Below, one piece after another: positions 1-9,758 of a stretch of DNA of 64,000 nucleotides (position 1 is the stretch's first letter; each line of letters opens with the position of its first letter). The translations under genes were made by a program, and so were the position numbers. The notes under the pieces are model-generated. The model did no database searches. It was not told the DNA's origin and was given only the letters and a program-made list of their open reading frames with translations. The stretch is from Ruminococcus turbiniformis. GTDB lineage: Bacteria > Bacillota > Clostridia > Lachnospirales > Lachnospiraceae. The stretch lies in assembly GCF_020687545.1 (NCBI RefSeq), contig NZ_JAJEQX010000020.1, forward strand, positions 1-64,000. The letters run 5' to 3'.

Positions 1-13
1 AATGCAATATGAA

Positions 14-28
14 TTGTAAATTTTACAA
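14..28. promoter_or_regulatory. perfect inverted repeat, possible operator
   Basis: TTGTAAA and TTTACAA flank a single T, giving a 15-bp near-palindrome about 160 bases ahead of the permease remnant. Its size suits a dimeric repressor site, but the window begins just upstream, so the promoter context is cut off. The assignment is inference. Confidence 0.3.
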
Positions 29-189
29 AAAACAGCGTGCTGAATTGTTGACGGGAACAAAGACAGACTATGTGAAAATTGATATTATATACAATATTAT
101 GTATATATATGCGGGTTTTTGCAGACAGAGGATGGATTTCCGGCGCCTGCAGGTGATGAGAATGACAGAAAATACAGGAGGATGAGAGA

Positions 190-1218
190 ATGGCAGAAAA
201 GGAGAAGAGTATTGAGGCTTTCGCTCTGGCGAGAGTCCCGAAAGAACAGCGGAAAAGCTGGATTGACATGGTGATGGTCATATGCATCCCTGCATTCCTG
301 CTGGGAAGTATGCTTCTCGGTACATTTATGGCATTCCGGACATTCGGAGCAGAAGGGCTTACTGCAAACGAAGTGGCGGAGCCGACGATGTCCATGATAG
401 AGGGCGTAGGACTTGCGTTCAGTTTCTTTTCCGCTTCCGCTTTTACTGCGGCTGACCTTACGCGATTTCAGAGAAACAGGAAAGATACGGTAAAGTCTGC
501 TGCATGGGGACTGCTTCCGGCGGGTGTGATTACATGCGTGATCGGCGTTGTGCTTTCCCGGGTTGCCGGAGTGTATGATATCAGTCAGGTAATGGCAATG
601 GTTGGACTTCCTGTACTCGGGCTGACAATCATGATACTGGCGCAGCTGACAACAAATTCCATCAATGCATATGCAGGAGGACTGGATGCGGTTATGACCT
701 TCAACCTGCCGGACAACCGGAGAAGAGAGGCCACGTTTGTGGTCGGTGTACTGGGTGTGGTGCTTGCTGTGCTGGGGATTCTGGATTTTATCGCTGTATA
801 CCTGGACGGGATCTCATTTTTCGGCGCGCCGATTGCCGGCGTGATGATCGCAGATTACTGGATTGTCGGAAAGGGCAGGCCGGAAAGCTGGCATCCGATT
901 GAGGGATGGAACTGGTGCGGGATTGCTGCAGCCGTCATCTCCCCTGTCATAACAAAGCTGATGGAAGCGTACCGGGAAGTGACCGGGGACGAGACACCTG
1001 CATCTGTCATGGGAGGCGGCACATACGCGAGAGCCATGGACAATGTGGTGGCATTCGGCCCGGTGTTTCCGGGAAGGGAATGTACAGAGCACCAGGCCGA
1101 TGAGTGGATCTTCATCGATGACCTGAAAAAGGCAAGGGAGATCTACAGGCTTGCGATGGAAAACTGGCATGTGATTAACTTAAAAATTATAATTTTTTTT
1201 CTGCCGTCCGGCGCTTAA
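190..1218 (+). pseudogene. chimeric remnant: cytosine/purine permease (CodB-like) joined to the C-terminus of a PepV-type dipeptidase
   Basis: An open frame of 342 codons built from two unrelated genes. Residues 1 to about 250 resemble a CodB/NCS1 nucleobase permease: the N-terminal ALARVPKEQRKSW stretch, then hydrophobic segments and the IADYWIV-GKGRPESWHP region near the family's C-terminus. About 100-130 residues of the usual N-terminal membrane half are missing just after KSW. From about residue 257 (KLMEAYREVTGDE, then GGGTYARAMDN and FGPVFPGRE) the sequence matches the end of M20-family dipeptidase PepV, with no transmembrane character. The frame finally runs through the end of the convergent MATE gene, so even the peptidase tail has lost its own stop. 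A strong ribosome site (AGGAGG) precedes the ATG. It is very unlikely to transport or hydrolyse anything. A genuine fusion is less likely than a deletion scar. Confidence 0.75.
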
Positions 1219-2572
1219 GCATCGCAAGACGGATCAGATACAGTATAAGCAGAAGCACCCAGGAAAAAGCCTCCGCGTAGGCGATGACCATATTTGCAAA
1301 TACGGATACCGCGGCGTAGGACGCGCCGATGCGGAAGAGCAGGGATGCGATTCCCGCTGCGCTTGAGTATAAAACATCCCCCAGGCCTTCCACATAGCCG
1401 CGCACTGCGGTGGCAAGCCCGTAGATGACATAGAAGCTGGCGATCCGGAGGAAAAAGTTTTCCCCGATTGAGACAGCCTCCTCTCCGGCTCCGAACAGGG
1501 CGATCAGGCGTCCGCCGGTTGGAATGACAAGAAGGGTCAGAAGGAGGGAAACTCCGGCCATAACAATGGCGCCGGCAGAGAGAATCCGTCCGGCGCTTTT
1601 TGTCTCTCCCGCACCGTATTTCTGCGCCGTGAGGGTGGAGATTCCGGACCCCAGGTTGATGATCGGCAAAAGGACAATGGTGTCGATCCGGTATGCTGTT
1701 GTGATGGCGGCAACAGTCTGTGTACCGAAGCCGTTCATAAAGTTCTGAAGGATCAGGTTCCCGGCAGAGGTGATGTTGGACTGGATCATGGGAGGAATAG
1801 CCAGCCGGCATCCCGCAGCGAGAAGCCCGCGGTCAGAGCGTCTGAACAGTCCGTCCCTGACCCGGAAACGGAGAACCCGGTATTTCCGGATGCTGTAGCA
1901 TACAAGGAAGACGGTCATGGCAGCCTGGGAGAAGACGGTTGCCATAGCTGCTCCCGCTACGCTTAAGCCCAGGAAGACAACAAAGACAATGTCGAGAGCC
2001 ACATTGACCGCGGAGGAGAGAAGGACCGCGTAGAAAGGCGCCCGGCTGTCCCCGATGCCGCGCAGGGCAGCAGAGTATACATTGTACACAGCCAGGAACG
2101 GCATGCCCGCGAGGACGATGCGGAGGTAGGATTCCGCCATGGTGATGGTGTCCGGCGTTGTGCGCAGAAGCTCAAGGAGAGGGGCAGCAAGCCACATGCC
2201 AAGCGCTGACAGGACAAGGATGATTCCCCCGAGGAAGAACAGAAAGACAGCGAGAATCCGCGGAATGCGTTCCGTCTCGCCGCTTCCGTATTTCTGCGCA
2301 AAGAAGATGTTAAGTCCCAGGGTGAATCCGGTGATCGCGGTGACATAGAAATTGACCGCCGTCGTAGTTGAGCCGACAGCCGCCAGCGCAAGTTCTCCTT
2401 CGGCGTTCCCTACGATGAACGCGTCCGCCCAATTGTAGAGCTGCTGCAGAACCCCGCTTAAGATCAGCGGAAGACTGAATTTTATGAGTGTGATGATAAT
2501 ATTGCCGAAACTGCCGCTGTTGGCAGTGCTTTCTTTTTTTTTCGTCTGTTTTGTCTGATGAGTTGTTTTCAT
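1187..2572 (-). CDS. MATE family multidrug/Na+ efflux transporter
   Basis: A 461-residue inner-membrane protein with twelve predicted hydrophobic segments and the two-fold repeat of the MATE (NorM/DinF-like) family. Conserved patches include LPLILSGVLQQLYNWADAF near the N-terminus and the matching RLAIPPMIQSNITSAGNLILQ patch in the second half. The family exports cationic drugs or metabolites by Na+ or H+ antiport; the substrate cannot be read from sequence. I place the start at 2572 (MKTTHQT) because AGAGGA lies nine bases upstream; an upstream in-frame ATG would add 21 unlikely residues. The last codons overlap the tail of the convergent chimeric pseudogene. Confidence 0.88.
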   Translation of the reverse strand: MKTTHQTKQTKKKESTANSGSFGNIIITLIKFSLPLILSGVLQQLYNWADAFIVGNAEGELALAAVGSTTTAVNFYVTAITGFTLGLNIFFAQKYGSGETERIPRILAVFLFFLGGIILVLSALGMWLAAPLLELLRTTPDTITMAESYLRIVLAGMPFLAVYNVYSAALRGIGDSRAPFYAVLLSSAVNVALDIVFVVFLGLSVAGAAMATVFSQAAMTVFLVCYSIRKYRVLRFRVRDGLFRRSDRGLLAAGCRLAIPPMIQSNITSAGNLILQNFMNGFGTQTVAAITTAYRIDTIVLLPIINLGSGISTLTAQKYGAGETKSAGRILSAGAIVMAGVSLLLTLLVIPTGGRLIALFGAGEEAVSIGENFFLRIASFYVIYGLATAVRGYVEGLGDVLYSSAAGIASLLFRIGASYAAVSVFANMVIAYAEAFSWVLLLILYLIRLAMLKRRTAEKKL

Positions 2573-2804
2573 GGTGCCGTTTCCTCTTGCCTTAGAATCC
2601 TCTTTTGCGCTCCGGCATAGATGCGCCGGAGACATCTTTTCAGAGTATATCAGAAAACAGAGGATGATACAATGATTGTGAAATCTTTATATTTTTTCAT
2701 CGGGGGTTTATTGATGGATCTCATTCGTTCCGCTAAAATAGTCATATCAGAAAAAAGAAACAGGGGACAGCGATGCCGTGTGCTCCCTGTATGGAGGATA
2801 TGCG

Positions 2805-3563
2805 ATGGAAGACAGGGAACAGAAGAAAAATGAACTTTGGCTGACGCAGGGGGCGGGCCGCGATCTGATACTTGGTCAGGCGATGGATCTGCTGGACAGT
2901 GTGCTTGACTATAAGGAGCTGATTATGGGCTATGCCTGTGCGATCAAGGAGATCAACACAAAGTTTGAGGTGCTCGATACGGAATTTGGAGTGAGATACA
3001 AGAGAAACCCGATCAGCTCGATTCACACAAGGCTGAAGAGTCAGACGAGCATACTGGAGAAGATGGCGAGACTTGGAATCCCGCCGACGAGAGAAAATAT
3101 CGAGAATAATCTCAACGACATTGCCGGGGTGCGTGTGATCTGCGCGTATATTGACGATATTTACATGCTGGCGGACGCTCTGACAAGGCAGGATGACATC
3201 CGGCTGATCAAAAAGAAAGATTATATCAAAAATCCGAAACCAAACGGATACCGGAGTCTCCATCTGATCGTGAGTGTTCCGATTTTCTTTGCAGAATCGA
3301 AAAAAGAGATACGGGCAGAGGTTCAGATCCGCACGATTGCGATGGATTTCTGGGCAAGTCTTGAGCACCAGATCAAGTATAAGAAGCATGTGGATCAGGC
3401 AGAAGACGTGATCGCGCGTCTGAAGGAGTGCGCGGATGAGATCGCTCATGTGGATCAGACGATGCAGGAGATCCGCATGGAGATGGACCGGATCAAGGAA
3501 AAGCCGTCGGACATTGAGGCAGTGTATGAGAAACTGAAACGGCTCGATATCAGCCTTCTGTAG
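2805..3563 (+). CDS. small alarmone synthetase, RelA/SpoT-domain GTP pyrophosphokinase
   Basis: A 252-residue cytosolic protein consisting essentially of one RelA/SpoT synthetase domain, without the HD hydrolase or TGS/ACT domains of long Rel. It is expected to transfer pyrophosphate from ATP to GDP or GTP, making (p)ppGpp. Visible hallmarks are the HTRLKSQTSILEKM helix, NDIAGVRVIC, the substrate loop KNPKPNGYRSLHLIV, and EVQIRTIAMDFWASLEHQIKYK. The length fits the YjbM/YwaC class (SasB/SasA), but I cannot say which. The start is ATG 2805, with GGAGG nine bases upstream; an ATG at 2778 has no such site. It stands apart from its neighbours, consistent with separate stress control. Confidence 0.88.
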   Translation: MEDREQKKNELWLTQGAGRDLILGQAMDLLDSVLDYKELIMGYACAIKEINTKFEVLDTEFGVRYKRNPISSIHTRLKSQTSILEKMARLGIPPTRENIENNLNDIAGVRVICAYIDDIYMLADALTRQDDIRLIKKKDYIKNPKPNGYRSLHLIVSVPIFFAESKKEIRAEVQIRTIAMDFWASLEHQIKYKKHVDQAEDVIARLKECADEIAHVDQTMQEIRMEMDRIKEKPSDIEAVYEKLKRLDISLL

Positions 3564-3624
3564 CAGGAGGCCGCCCGAAGAATGAAAAAAGAGAAGAACC
3601 AAAAAACGATGAGAGGAATCAGAG

Positions 3625-4314
3625 ATGAAATTGAAAGGAAATTCAGAGACAGCGATGGAGTGCCGGGGCGCGATATTTGACATGGACGGACTCCTCTTTG
3701 ATACGGAGAAGGTGTTCCAGCAGACGTGGCACGAGATCGCGTATGAGAGAGGGGTAACGCTCCCTGACAGCTACGCAAGAGAGATCTCCGGGACAACGGG
3801 GGAAGACTCAAGGAAGATTGTTGAAAAGTATTATAAGACAACGGACGGCCGAGCAGTGATTGAAGAGTGCAAAAGACGTGTCAGAAAGAAGCTTGAGAAA
3901 AATGTGCCGGAGAAGCCGGGCGTGGAAAATATTTTAAGACGGTTCCGGGAAAACGGAATCCGCACCGCGGTGGCGAGCAGCAGTGACAAAGAGCTGATTG
4001 AAAACAATCTGCGTGTGACGGGACTTGCGGGATATTTCGACGAGGTGGTGAGCGGAAAGGAAGTAAAACGCGGAAAGCCGGCTCCGGATATTTTCCTGCT
4101 CGCGGCGGAGCGGATCGGGTGCAGCCCTTGTGAGTGTTACGTGTTTGAGGACAGTGAAAACGGCATCCGTGCCGGAGCGGCAGCGGGATGCTTTGCCGTG
4201 ATGGTGCCTGATCTTGTCACACCTTCCGATGAGGTCAGAGAGCTGTGCGGCGCAGTGTGCGAAAGTCTGGATGAGGCGGCGGAAGTGCTGATGGGAAACG
4301 GTATCTCCCGGTAG
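3625..4314 (+). CDS. HAD family hydrolase, beta-phosphoglucomutase-like
   Basis: A 229-residue soluble phosphatase or phosphomutase of HAD subfamily IA. Motif I is DMDGLLFDTE (nucleophile Asp19, acid/base Asp21), motif II is VASSSDKELIENN, motif III Lys lies in GKPAPDIF, and motif IV is VFEDSENGI. The helical cap between motifs I and II has the size typical of phosphoglycolate phosphatase and beta-phosphoglucomutase relatives. Substrate specificity is not decided by these motifs. GAGAGG precedes the ATG at 3625; a second in-frame ATG at 3655 is possible. The MarR gene begins 12 bases downstream, so the two are probably cotranscribed. Confidence 0.85.
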   Translation: MKLKGNSETAMECRGAIFDMDGLLFDTEKVFQQTWHEIAYERGVTLPDSYAREISGTTGEDSRKIVEKYYKTTDGRAVIEECKRRVRKKLEKNVPEKPGVENILRRFRENGIRTAVASSSDKELIENNLRVTGLAGYFDEVVSGKEVKRGKPAPDIFLLAAERIGCSPCECYVFEDSENGIRAGAAAGCFAVMVPDLVTPSDEVRELCGAVCESLDEAAEVLMGNGISR

Positions 4315-4326
4315 AGTGATTTTTAT

Positions 4327-4797
4327 ATGAAGGAACAGAACTTTTCTGAAATAGGGCGCTGTGTCTCCATCTTTGACAGGCTGATGAAGATGTACTACGA
4401 CAGAAGTCTGTCCGGGTATGAGATCGGATGGGGACAGCAGTTTTATGTGGAATATCTCTACGAACATCCCGGCGCTTCGCCGCAGGAGATGGCGGAGGTG
4501 ATCCGTGTCGACCGGGCGACGCTCACAAAAATCATCAAGAAACTGGCGGAAGTGAACTATATCAGAGTGACGGTGGATGAGAGGGACCGGCGGGTCAAAC
4601 ATCTCTATCTGACGGAAAAAGGAATTCCGGCTGCACAGAAGATCAAGCAGGTGCATGCCGGTTTTTATGATGTCATAAGCGGGGAAATCTCCCCGGATGA
4701 GCTGAGGCTGACCGAGAAGACGCTTAAGAAAATGGCGGACAATATCAATCAGAGAGTATGGCACAGAATGGAGGCAGATCATGGGGAACAAAAATAG
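4327..4797 (+). CDS. MarR family transcriptional regulator
   Basis: A 156-residue winged-helix repressor. The recognition region reads HPGASPQEMAEVIRVDRATLTKIIKKLAEVNYI and is followed by the beta-wing VTVDERDRRVKHLYLTEKG, the classic MarR signature. The HAD gene lies 12 bases upstream; no transporter or enzyme target is adjacent downstream, where a 308-base gap follows. Members usually sense small aromatic or oxidising ligands and repress nearby operons; here the target is unknown and could be its own transcript. The ribosome site is weak (AGAGTGA). Confidence 0.88.
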   Translation: MKEQNFSEIGRCVSIFDRLMKMYYDRSLSGYEIGWGQQFYVEYLYEHPGASPQEMAEVIRVDRATLTKIIKKLAEVNYIRVTVDERDRRVKHLYLTEKGIPAAQKIKQVHAGFYDVISGEISPDELRLTEKTLKKMADNINQRVWHRMEADHGEQK

Positions 4798-4980
4798 TGT
4801 GCAGTTAAGCAGCAGAAAGAGAACAGTCCGGCATACATTTTGAGAAGACACAGTGCTTAAACTTTAGCATTTCCTTAACAATTGGAAGACTTGCATTTAG
4901 TTATACAAGTGTGATAATATCGTATATGATATTCTGGCTTAAGCGGAAAATCCTGCTTCGCCGGATGTTCCGCAGAGTAT

Positions 4981-5005
4981 AAAAGGCCCGTGTTCAGGGC
5001 CTTTT
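4981..5005 (+). terminator. hairpin resembling a weak intrinsic terminator
   Basis: Nine-base stem AAAAGGCCC/GGGCCTTTT with a 7-nt loop. The only U tract is inside the stem, so termination would be partial. Confidence 0.4.
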
Positions 5006-5015
5006 AAGATATTAT

Positions 5016-5048
5016 AATCCCGGAATGTGCCTTCCGGTACTTCCGGTG
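5016..5048 (+). repeat. 33-nt hairpin repeat, copy 1
   Basis: 29 of 33 bases match 39653-39685. It folds as GTGCC against GGTAC inside CCGGAA/TTCCGG. The G-U pair here is a G-C pair in the other copy, which supports a conserved stem. Confidence 0.6.
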
Positions 5049-5105
5049 GTTAAGGCGGATTGATTTGTGGAAGTATTGACTGTACCAGAAGAGAGCGAAT
5101 GATAA

Positions 5106-8100
5106 ATGATGAAGGAAAGAATAAGAAAGCACATATTCTCACAGCCGCTGCCGGTCGGAATTGATATCGGGTCTACGACTACGAAAGTCGCAGTCCTTGA
5201 TGCGTCCGATGGCAGCGTTATATTTTCTGATTACAGGAGGCATCACGCGGATCAGGTCCGGAGTGTCATCCATGTGATGAAGATGCTCGATAAGGAGTTC
5301 CCGGGCCAGAAGTTCCGCATCGCACTGACCGGCTCGGGATCCAAACCGATCGCGGAAAAACTGCACCTCCCCTTTGTACAGGAGGTGGCTGCAAACGCGG
5401 CGGCACTCAGGAGCAGATATGATACGGTAGGAAGCGCGGTCGAGCTGGGAGGACAGGACGCGAAGATGATCTTCTTCCAGACGGATAAGAAGACCGGAGC
5501 TGTCAATGTGGCCGATATGCGGATGAACGGAAGCTGCGCGGGAGGAACCGGCGCGTTTATCGATGAGATTGCCTCTGTTTTGAAAGTGCCGGTCCAGGAG
5601 TTTGACGACCTGGCGTCAAAAGGAACCTGTGTCTACGACATTTCCGGGCGGTGCGGCGTGTACGCCAAGACGGATATACAGCCCCTCTTAAATCAGGGGG
5701 TTGCGAAGGCTGACCTGGCGCTGTCCGCGTTTCATGCCATTGCGAAGCAGACGATCGGCGGTCTGGCGCAGGGGCTGGAGATTACGAAGCCGGTTGCCTT
5801 TGAGGGCGGCCCGCTGACCTTTAACCCGACGCTGATCCGGGTGTTCTCTGAGAGACTTGAACTCTCAGAGGATGAGATCCTGATCCCGGAGCATCCGGAG
5901 CTGATGGTGGCGTACGGCGCAGCGGTGTCTCTCGACGCCATGTTCGGCGGAGAGTATGAGCCTGCAGTTCCGGCAGAGCTTATAAAGGAGCTTAAAGGGG
6001 AGAAATTCCGGAAGTCGGAGAGTGAATCAAAAGGCGCCCGGCCTTTCTTTGCATCGCAGGAGGAGAGAGAGACGTTTGAAAACCGCCACCGGAAACCGGA
6101 GTCCGTGTGGAAGGAACCGAAGCCCGGCGAGGATGTCTACGCGTATCTTGGAATCGACTCGGGAAGCACGACGACGAAGTTTGTGCTGATCGATGAGCAG
6201 GAGGAAATCCTGGGATCTTTCTATGCGCCCAATGAGGGAGAGCCTTTGTATGTGGCAAAGCGCGCCCTGATCGAGATGCGCGACCGCTACCGCAGGGCAG
6301 GGGCGAAGCTTCACATTATCGCGGCGGGGACGACCGGATACGGGGAAGTGCTCTTCGGCAAGGCGTTCCAGGCGGAATACCACACGGTGGAGACAGTGGC
6401 CCATGCGCGCGCGGCGGGGAAATACGTCAAAGGGGCGACTTTTATCCTGGACATCGGCGGTCAGGATATGAAGGCAATGTGGCTCAAAGACGGCATCATC
6501 ACGAACATTCTCGTAAACGAGGCGTGCTCCTCCGGATGCGGTTCTTTCCTTGAGAACTTTGCCTCATCGCTGAACATCCCGGCAAAGGAGATCGCGGACG
6601 CGGCGTTTGTGTCAGAGCACCCGGCGGTTCTCGGCAGCCGCTGCACGGTGTTTATGAACAGCAGCATTATCACAGAGCAGAGAAACGGAAGAAAGGCCGA
6701 GGATATCATGGCCGGCCTGTGCCGTTCGATTATAGAAAATGTGTTTACGAAAGTGATCCGTCTGTCCAATCTGGACTCTCTGGGGGACCGGATTGTCGTG
6801 CAGGGCGGTACATTTGAGAACAATGCGGTACTGCGCGCCATGGAAGAGTACACCGGGCGGGAAGTGATCCGCGCTCCATATCCGGGGCTGATGGGTGCCA
6901 TCGGTGTGGCTCTGATCGCAAAGGAGCGCCACATGGCAGAGCCTGAGAGGCAGACTTTTATCCGGCTGGATGATCTGGATGACTTCTCCTATACTCAGGA
7001 GGCAAATTCGCCGTGCCCGTTCTGTACGAACCACTGTAAGAGAACGATCCTGAAATTCTCCAACGGAAGCTCGTGGATTACGAACAACCGCTGCGAGAGA
7101 GGAGAGGTTCTGGGCGACCCGGGCGATTCCGAGGTGAGGAAGCAGGTAAAAGACAGGGTGCAGAAAGCGGGCTCCGTGCCGAATCTGTTCCGGGTAAGGG
7201 AGAAGCTCCTTTTCAGCAGATACGAATATCCCGAGCCGAAGACCAGACAGGGAATCACCGTCGGTATCCCGCGTGTTCTCTATTTCTGGGAGACGATGCC
7301 GTTCTGGGGAACCTTTTTAAGGGCGCTTGGCTTCGATGTGAAACTGTCGGATTCCAGCACGAGAAAAATCTACGAGAGCGGACTCTCGGCTGTCACTTCG
7401 GATACGGTATGCTTCCCGGCAAAGCTTGTCCACGGACATCTGCGCAACCTGGCGGAAAAAGGGGTAGACCGGATTTTCATGCCGGTTGTCACGACAGTGC
7501 CTTCCGAGAACACGGAAGAGACGAGCCAGTCCATGTGCGCCGTGGTCAAAGGATATCCGCTTGTGGTCGGAAATTCTGACAACCCGGAGAAACTCTGGGG
7601 TATTCCGTACGACAATCCGGTGTTCCACTGGTTTACGCCTCAGGATCAGAAAAACCAGCTCGTGCGGTATATGAAAGAGAAGTTCGGCATTCCTGAGGAG
7701 GAGACGCTTGCAGCGGTTGAGGCCGGAAACCGTGCGCAGGAGAAGTTCCGCACAGAGCTTAAGAAAAAAGGCGGGGAAGTGCTTAAAGAGGTGCAGGAGA
7801 ACGGCAAATTCGCCGTCGTTCTCGCATCCAGACCGTATCAGAACGACACCCTTGTGAACCATGAACTGCCTGAGATGTTCACCGGCATGGGAATCCCGGT
7901 GCTCACAGCAGACTCTATCCCGGGAACGGAGGAGATTGACTTAAGCAGAAGCCGCCTGGATGTTGTGAACAACTTCCACGCAAGAATGCTTTCATCCGCT
8001 GTGATGGCCGCGCAGACGGGCCATCTCGAGTATGTACAGATCGTAAGCTTCGGCTGCGGCCACGACGCGTACCTCTCCGATGAGATCATCCGTATGATGC

Positions 8101-9755
8101 ATGAGATTTCCGGAAAGACGCCGCTGATTCTGAAAGTGGACGAGAGTGATATTCAGGGGCCGCTGCGCATCCGTGTCCGCTCGTTCCTCGAGACGGTGGC
8201 CATGCGGAGGGAACGAAAGGCTCTGGATGAGCCGAAATCTCTGCCGGATCCGTATCAGGTGAAATACGAAAAGGCAGACCGGCAGGAGAGGACCGTACTT
8301 GTGCCGAATACGTCCCACGCGTTCTGCCGTGTGCTCTCCGCTGTGTTCAACAGCCAGGGCGTGCGCGCGGTGCCGCTTGATATCGGGCGCGAAGAGGCGA
8401 TCCGGATGGGAAAACGGTATGTACATAACGACATCTGCTTCCCGGCCCAGATTGTAATCGGGGAGACGCTCGCCGCGTTAAACAGTGGAAAATATGATTT
8501 GAAAAACACAGCCATCGGTATGGCGAAATATATCGGCGACTGCCGTCTGACACACTACGGAGCGCTTCTGAGAAAGGCGCTTGACGACGCAGGGTACAAG
8601 GACGTACCGATCCTGACAAACGACGACGTGGATTACCATGATATTCACCCGGGATTCCGCTTAAGCCTTCTGTCGTCCGCGCGGATTGCGGCTGCTCTTC
8701 CGATGATGGATGTGCTGGAGGAACTGCTGCGGAAGATCCGCCCGTATGAGCTTGAGGAGGGCAGTGCTCAGAGAGCCTTTGACGAGGCCCTCGATGAGCT
8801 TGTAAACGGACTTGAAAAGCACGGGATCAGAGGCGCCGTAAGAGGATTCAAGCGCGGCATTGAGATTATGAAGACGGTGAAATATGACCGCTCCAGTCCG
8901 AGACCGGGCGTCCTGATCGTGGGAGAATACCTGCTGAACTTCCATCCGGGGGCAAACCACGACATTGAGGAGTACCTGGAGAAGAACGGCTTCGAGATTA
9001 TTGAGGCGAGAATGACGGACGTAATCCAGAAGACATACTTCTATCAGGACAGTCAGATTCGGGATTACAGGGTGGACAGACCGTTTACAAAGAAGGTATG
9101 GTTCAGGACAGCTGATACGATCTTTGAGATCGCGCACAGCCTGACAGACAGAATCGCGTCCGCACATCCGCTCTATGAGAGAGCATGCCGGATTCAGGAG
9201 CTGGCCAAAGAGAGCGATCCGATCATTCCGCGTACGTTTGACGCGGGAGAGGGAATCCTGATTCCGGGAGAGATTCTGCACCATGCGAAAAAGGGCTGCA
9301 GGGCTTTTGTCATCCTTCAGCCGTTCGGATGCCTGCCGAACCATGTGGTCGGAAGAGGAATCTCGAAGAAGCTGAAAGAAAAATACCCGGATGCACAGAT
9401 CCTGCCGCTTGACTATGATCCGGATGTGAGCTTTGCGAATATTGAGAACCGCCTTCAGATGCTCGTCATGAATATCAAAGGGCAGAAAGCGCAGAGCAGT
9501 ACAGACAACAACAGCAGCGCAGAAGCGCGTATCATGGAAGAAACGCGAGAAACGGCAGAAGAGAGCGCTGCAGAGAATCCGCAGAAAGCTGCTGTGCAGG
9601 AGCAGAACTGGCAGGCGGCTCACAGGAGGAAGAAGAGCCGGGGAAGAACAAAAGCCGACAGAACCCACGTCAGAACGCATACGGAGCGGGCCGGCGCGGC
9701 GGACACGGCCGAAGAGGAAGATCAGATCGAACAGAAGGAACAGAGAGGAGCATAG
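5106..9755 (+). CDS. 2-hydroxyacyl-CoA dehydratase-type activase (double BcrAD/BadF ATPase plus DUF2229)
   Basis: A 1549-residue soluble iron-sulfur ATPase. Two ASKHA ATPase modules follow one another: GIDIGSTTTKVAVLD near residue 19 with cluster Cys in NGSCAGGTGAFID, then LGIDSGSTTTKFVLID near 350 with NEACSSGCGSFLENF near 473. A DUF2229/dehydratase-like half follows, with PCPFCTNHCKRTI near 638 and VGIPRVLYFWETMPFWGT. Short homologues (HgdC, BcrA/D) use ATP to push one electron into 2-hydroxyacyl-CoA dehydratases or benzoyl-CoA reductase. The giant form is common in clostridia, but its physiological partner is not established. The last 80 residues are a low-complexity charged tail. The CGGC gene begins three bases after the stop, so they form an operon. 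No dehydratase alpha/beta subunits lie in this window. Confidence 0.88.
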   Translation: MMKERIRKHIFSQPLPVGIDIGSTTTKVAVLDASDGSVIFSDYRRHHADQVRSVIHVMKMLDKEFPGQKFRIALTGSGSKPIAEKLHLPFVQEVAANAAALRSRYDTVGSAVELGGQDAKMIFFQTDKKTGAVNVADMRMNGSCAGGTGAFIDEIASVLKVPVQEFDDLASKGTCVYDISGRCGVYAKTDIQPLLNQGVAKADLALSAFHAIAKQTIGGLAQGLEITKPVAFEGGPLTFNPTLIRVFSERLELSEDEILIPEHPELMVAYGAAVSLDAMFGGEYEPAVPAELIKELKGEKFRKSESESKGARPFFASQEERETFENRHRKPESVWKEPKPGEDVYAYLGIDSGSTTTKFVLIDEQEEILGSFYAPNEGEPLYVAKRALIEMRDRYRRAGAKLHIIAAGTTGYGEVLFGKAFQAEYHTVETVAHARAAGKYVKGATFILDIGGQDMKAMWLKDGIITNILVNEACSSGCGSFLENFASSLNIPAKEIADAAFVSEHPAVLGSRCTVFMNSSIITEQRNGRKAEDIMAGLCRSIIENVFTKVIRLSNLDSLGDRIVVQGGTFENNAVLRAMEEYTGREVIRAPYPGLMGAIGVALIAKERHMAEPERQTFIRLDDLDDFSYTQEANSPCPFCTNHCKRTILKFSNGSSWITNNRCERGEVLGDPGDSEVRKQVKDRVQKAGSVPNLFRVREKLLFSRYEYPEPKTRQGITVGIPRVLYFWETMPFWGTFLRALGFDVKLSDSSTRKIYESGLSAVTSDTVCFPAKLVHGHLRNLAEKGVDRIFMPVVTTVPSENTEETSQSMCAVVKGYPLVVGNSDNPEKLWGIPYDNPVFHWFTPQDQKNQLVRYMKEKFGIPEEETLAAVEAGNRAQEKFRTELKKKGGEVLKEVQENGKFAVVLASRPYQNDTLVNHELPEMFTGMGIPVLTADSIPGTEEIDLSRSRLDVVNNFHARMLSSAVMAAQTGHLEYVQIVSFGCGHDAYLSDEIIRMMHEISGKTPLILKVDESDIQGPLRIRVRSFLETVAMRRERKALDEPKSLPDPYQVKYEKADRQERTVLVPNTSHAFCRVLSAVFNSQGVRAVPLDIGREEAIRMGKRYVHNDICFPAQIVIGETLAALNSGKYDLKNTAIGMAKYIGDCRLTHYGALLRKALDDAGYKDVPILTNDDVDYHDIHPGFRLSLLSSARIAAALPMMDVLEELLRKIRPYELEEGSAQRAFDEALDELVNGLEKHGIRGAVRGFKRGIEIMKTVKYDRSSPRPGVLIVGEYLLNFHPGANHDIEEYLEKNGFEIIEARMTDVIQKTYFYQDSQIRDYRVDRPFTKKVWFRTADTIFEIAHSLTDRIASAHPLYERACRIQELAKESDPIIPRTFDAGEGILIPGEILHHAKKGCRAFVILQPFGCLPNHVVGRGISKKLKEKYPDAQILPLDYDPDVSFANIENRLQMLVMNIKGQKAQSSTDNNSSAEARIMEETRETAEESAAENPQKAAVQEQNWQAAHRRKKSRGRTKADRTHVRTHTERAGAADTAEEEDQIEQKEQRGA

Positions 9756-9758
9756 GCG

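Larger units (their letters stand above)
4798..5105 (+). promoter_or_regulatory. structured leader of the activase gene
   Basis: A gene-free 308 bases. A sigma-A-like promoter can be drawn with TTGCAT at 4891-4896 and GATAAT at 4913-4918 (16-base spacer). The transcript would then contain a hairpin at 4943-4973 (GCGGAA paired with TTCCGC), a second at 4981-5005 (AAAAGGCCC paired with GGGCCTTTT), and a 33-nt hairpin repeat at 5016-5048 that recurs near pheS. The second hairpin resembles a weak intrinsic terminator, so either a short RNA of about 80 nt or leader attenuation is possible. No known riboswitch class was recognised. Confidence 0.45.
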
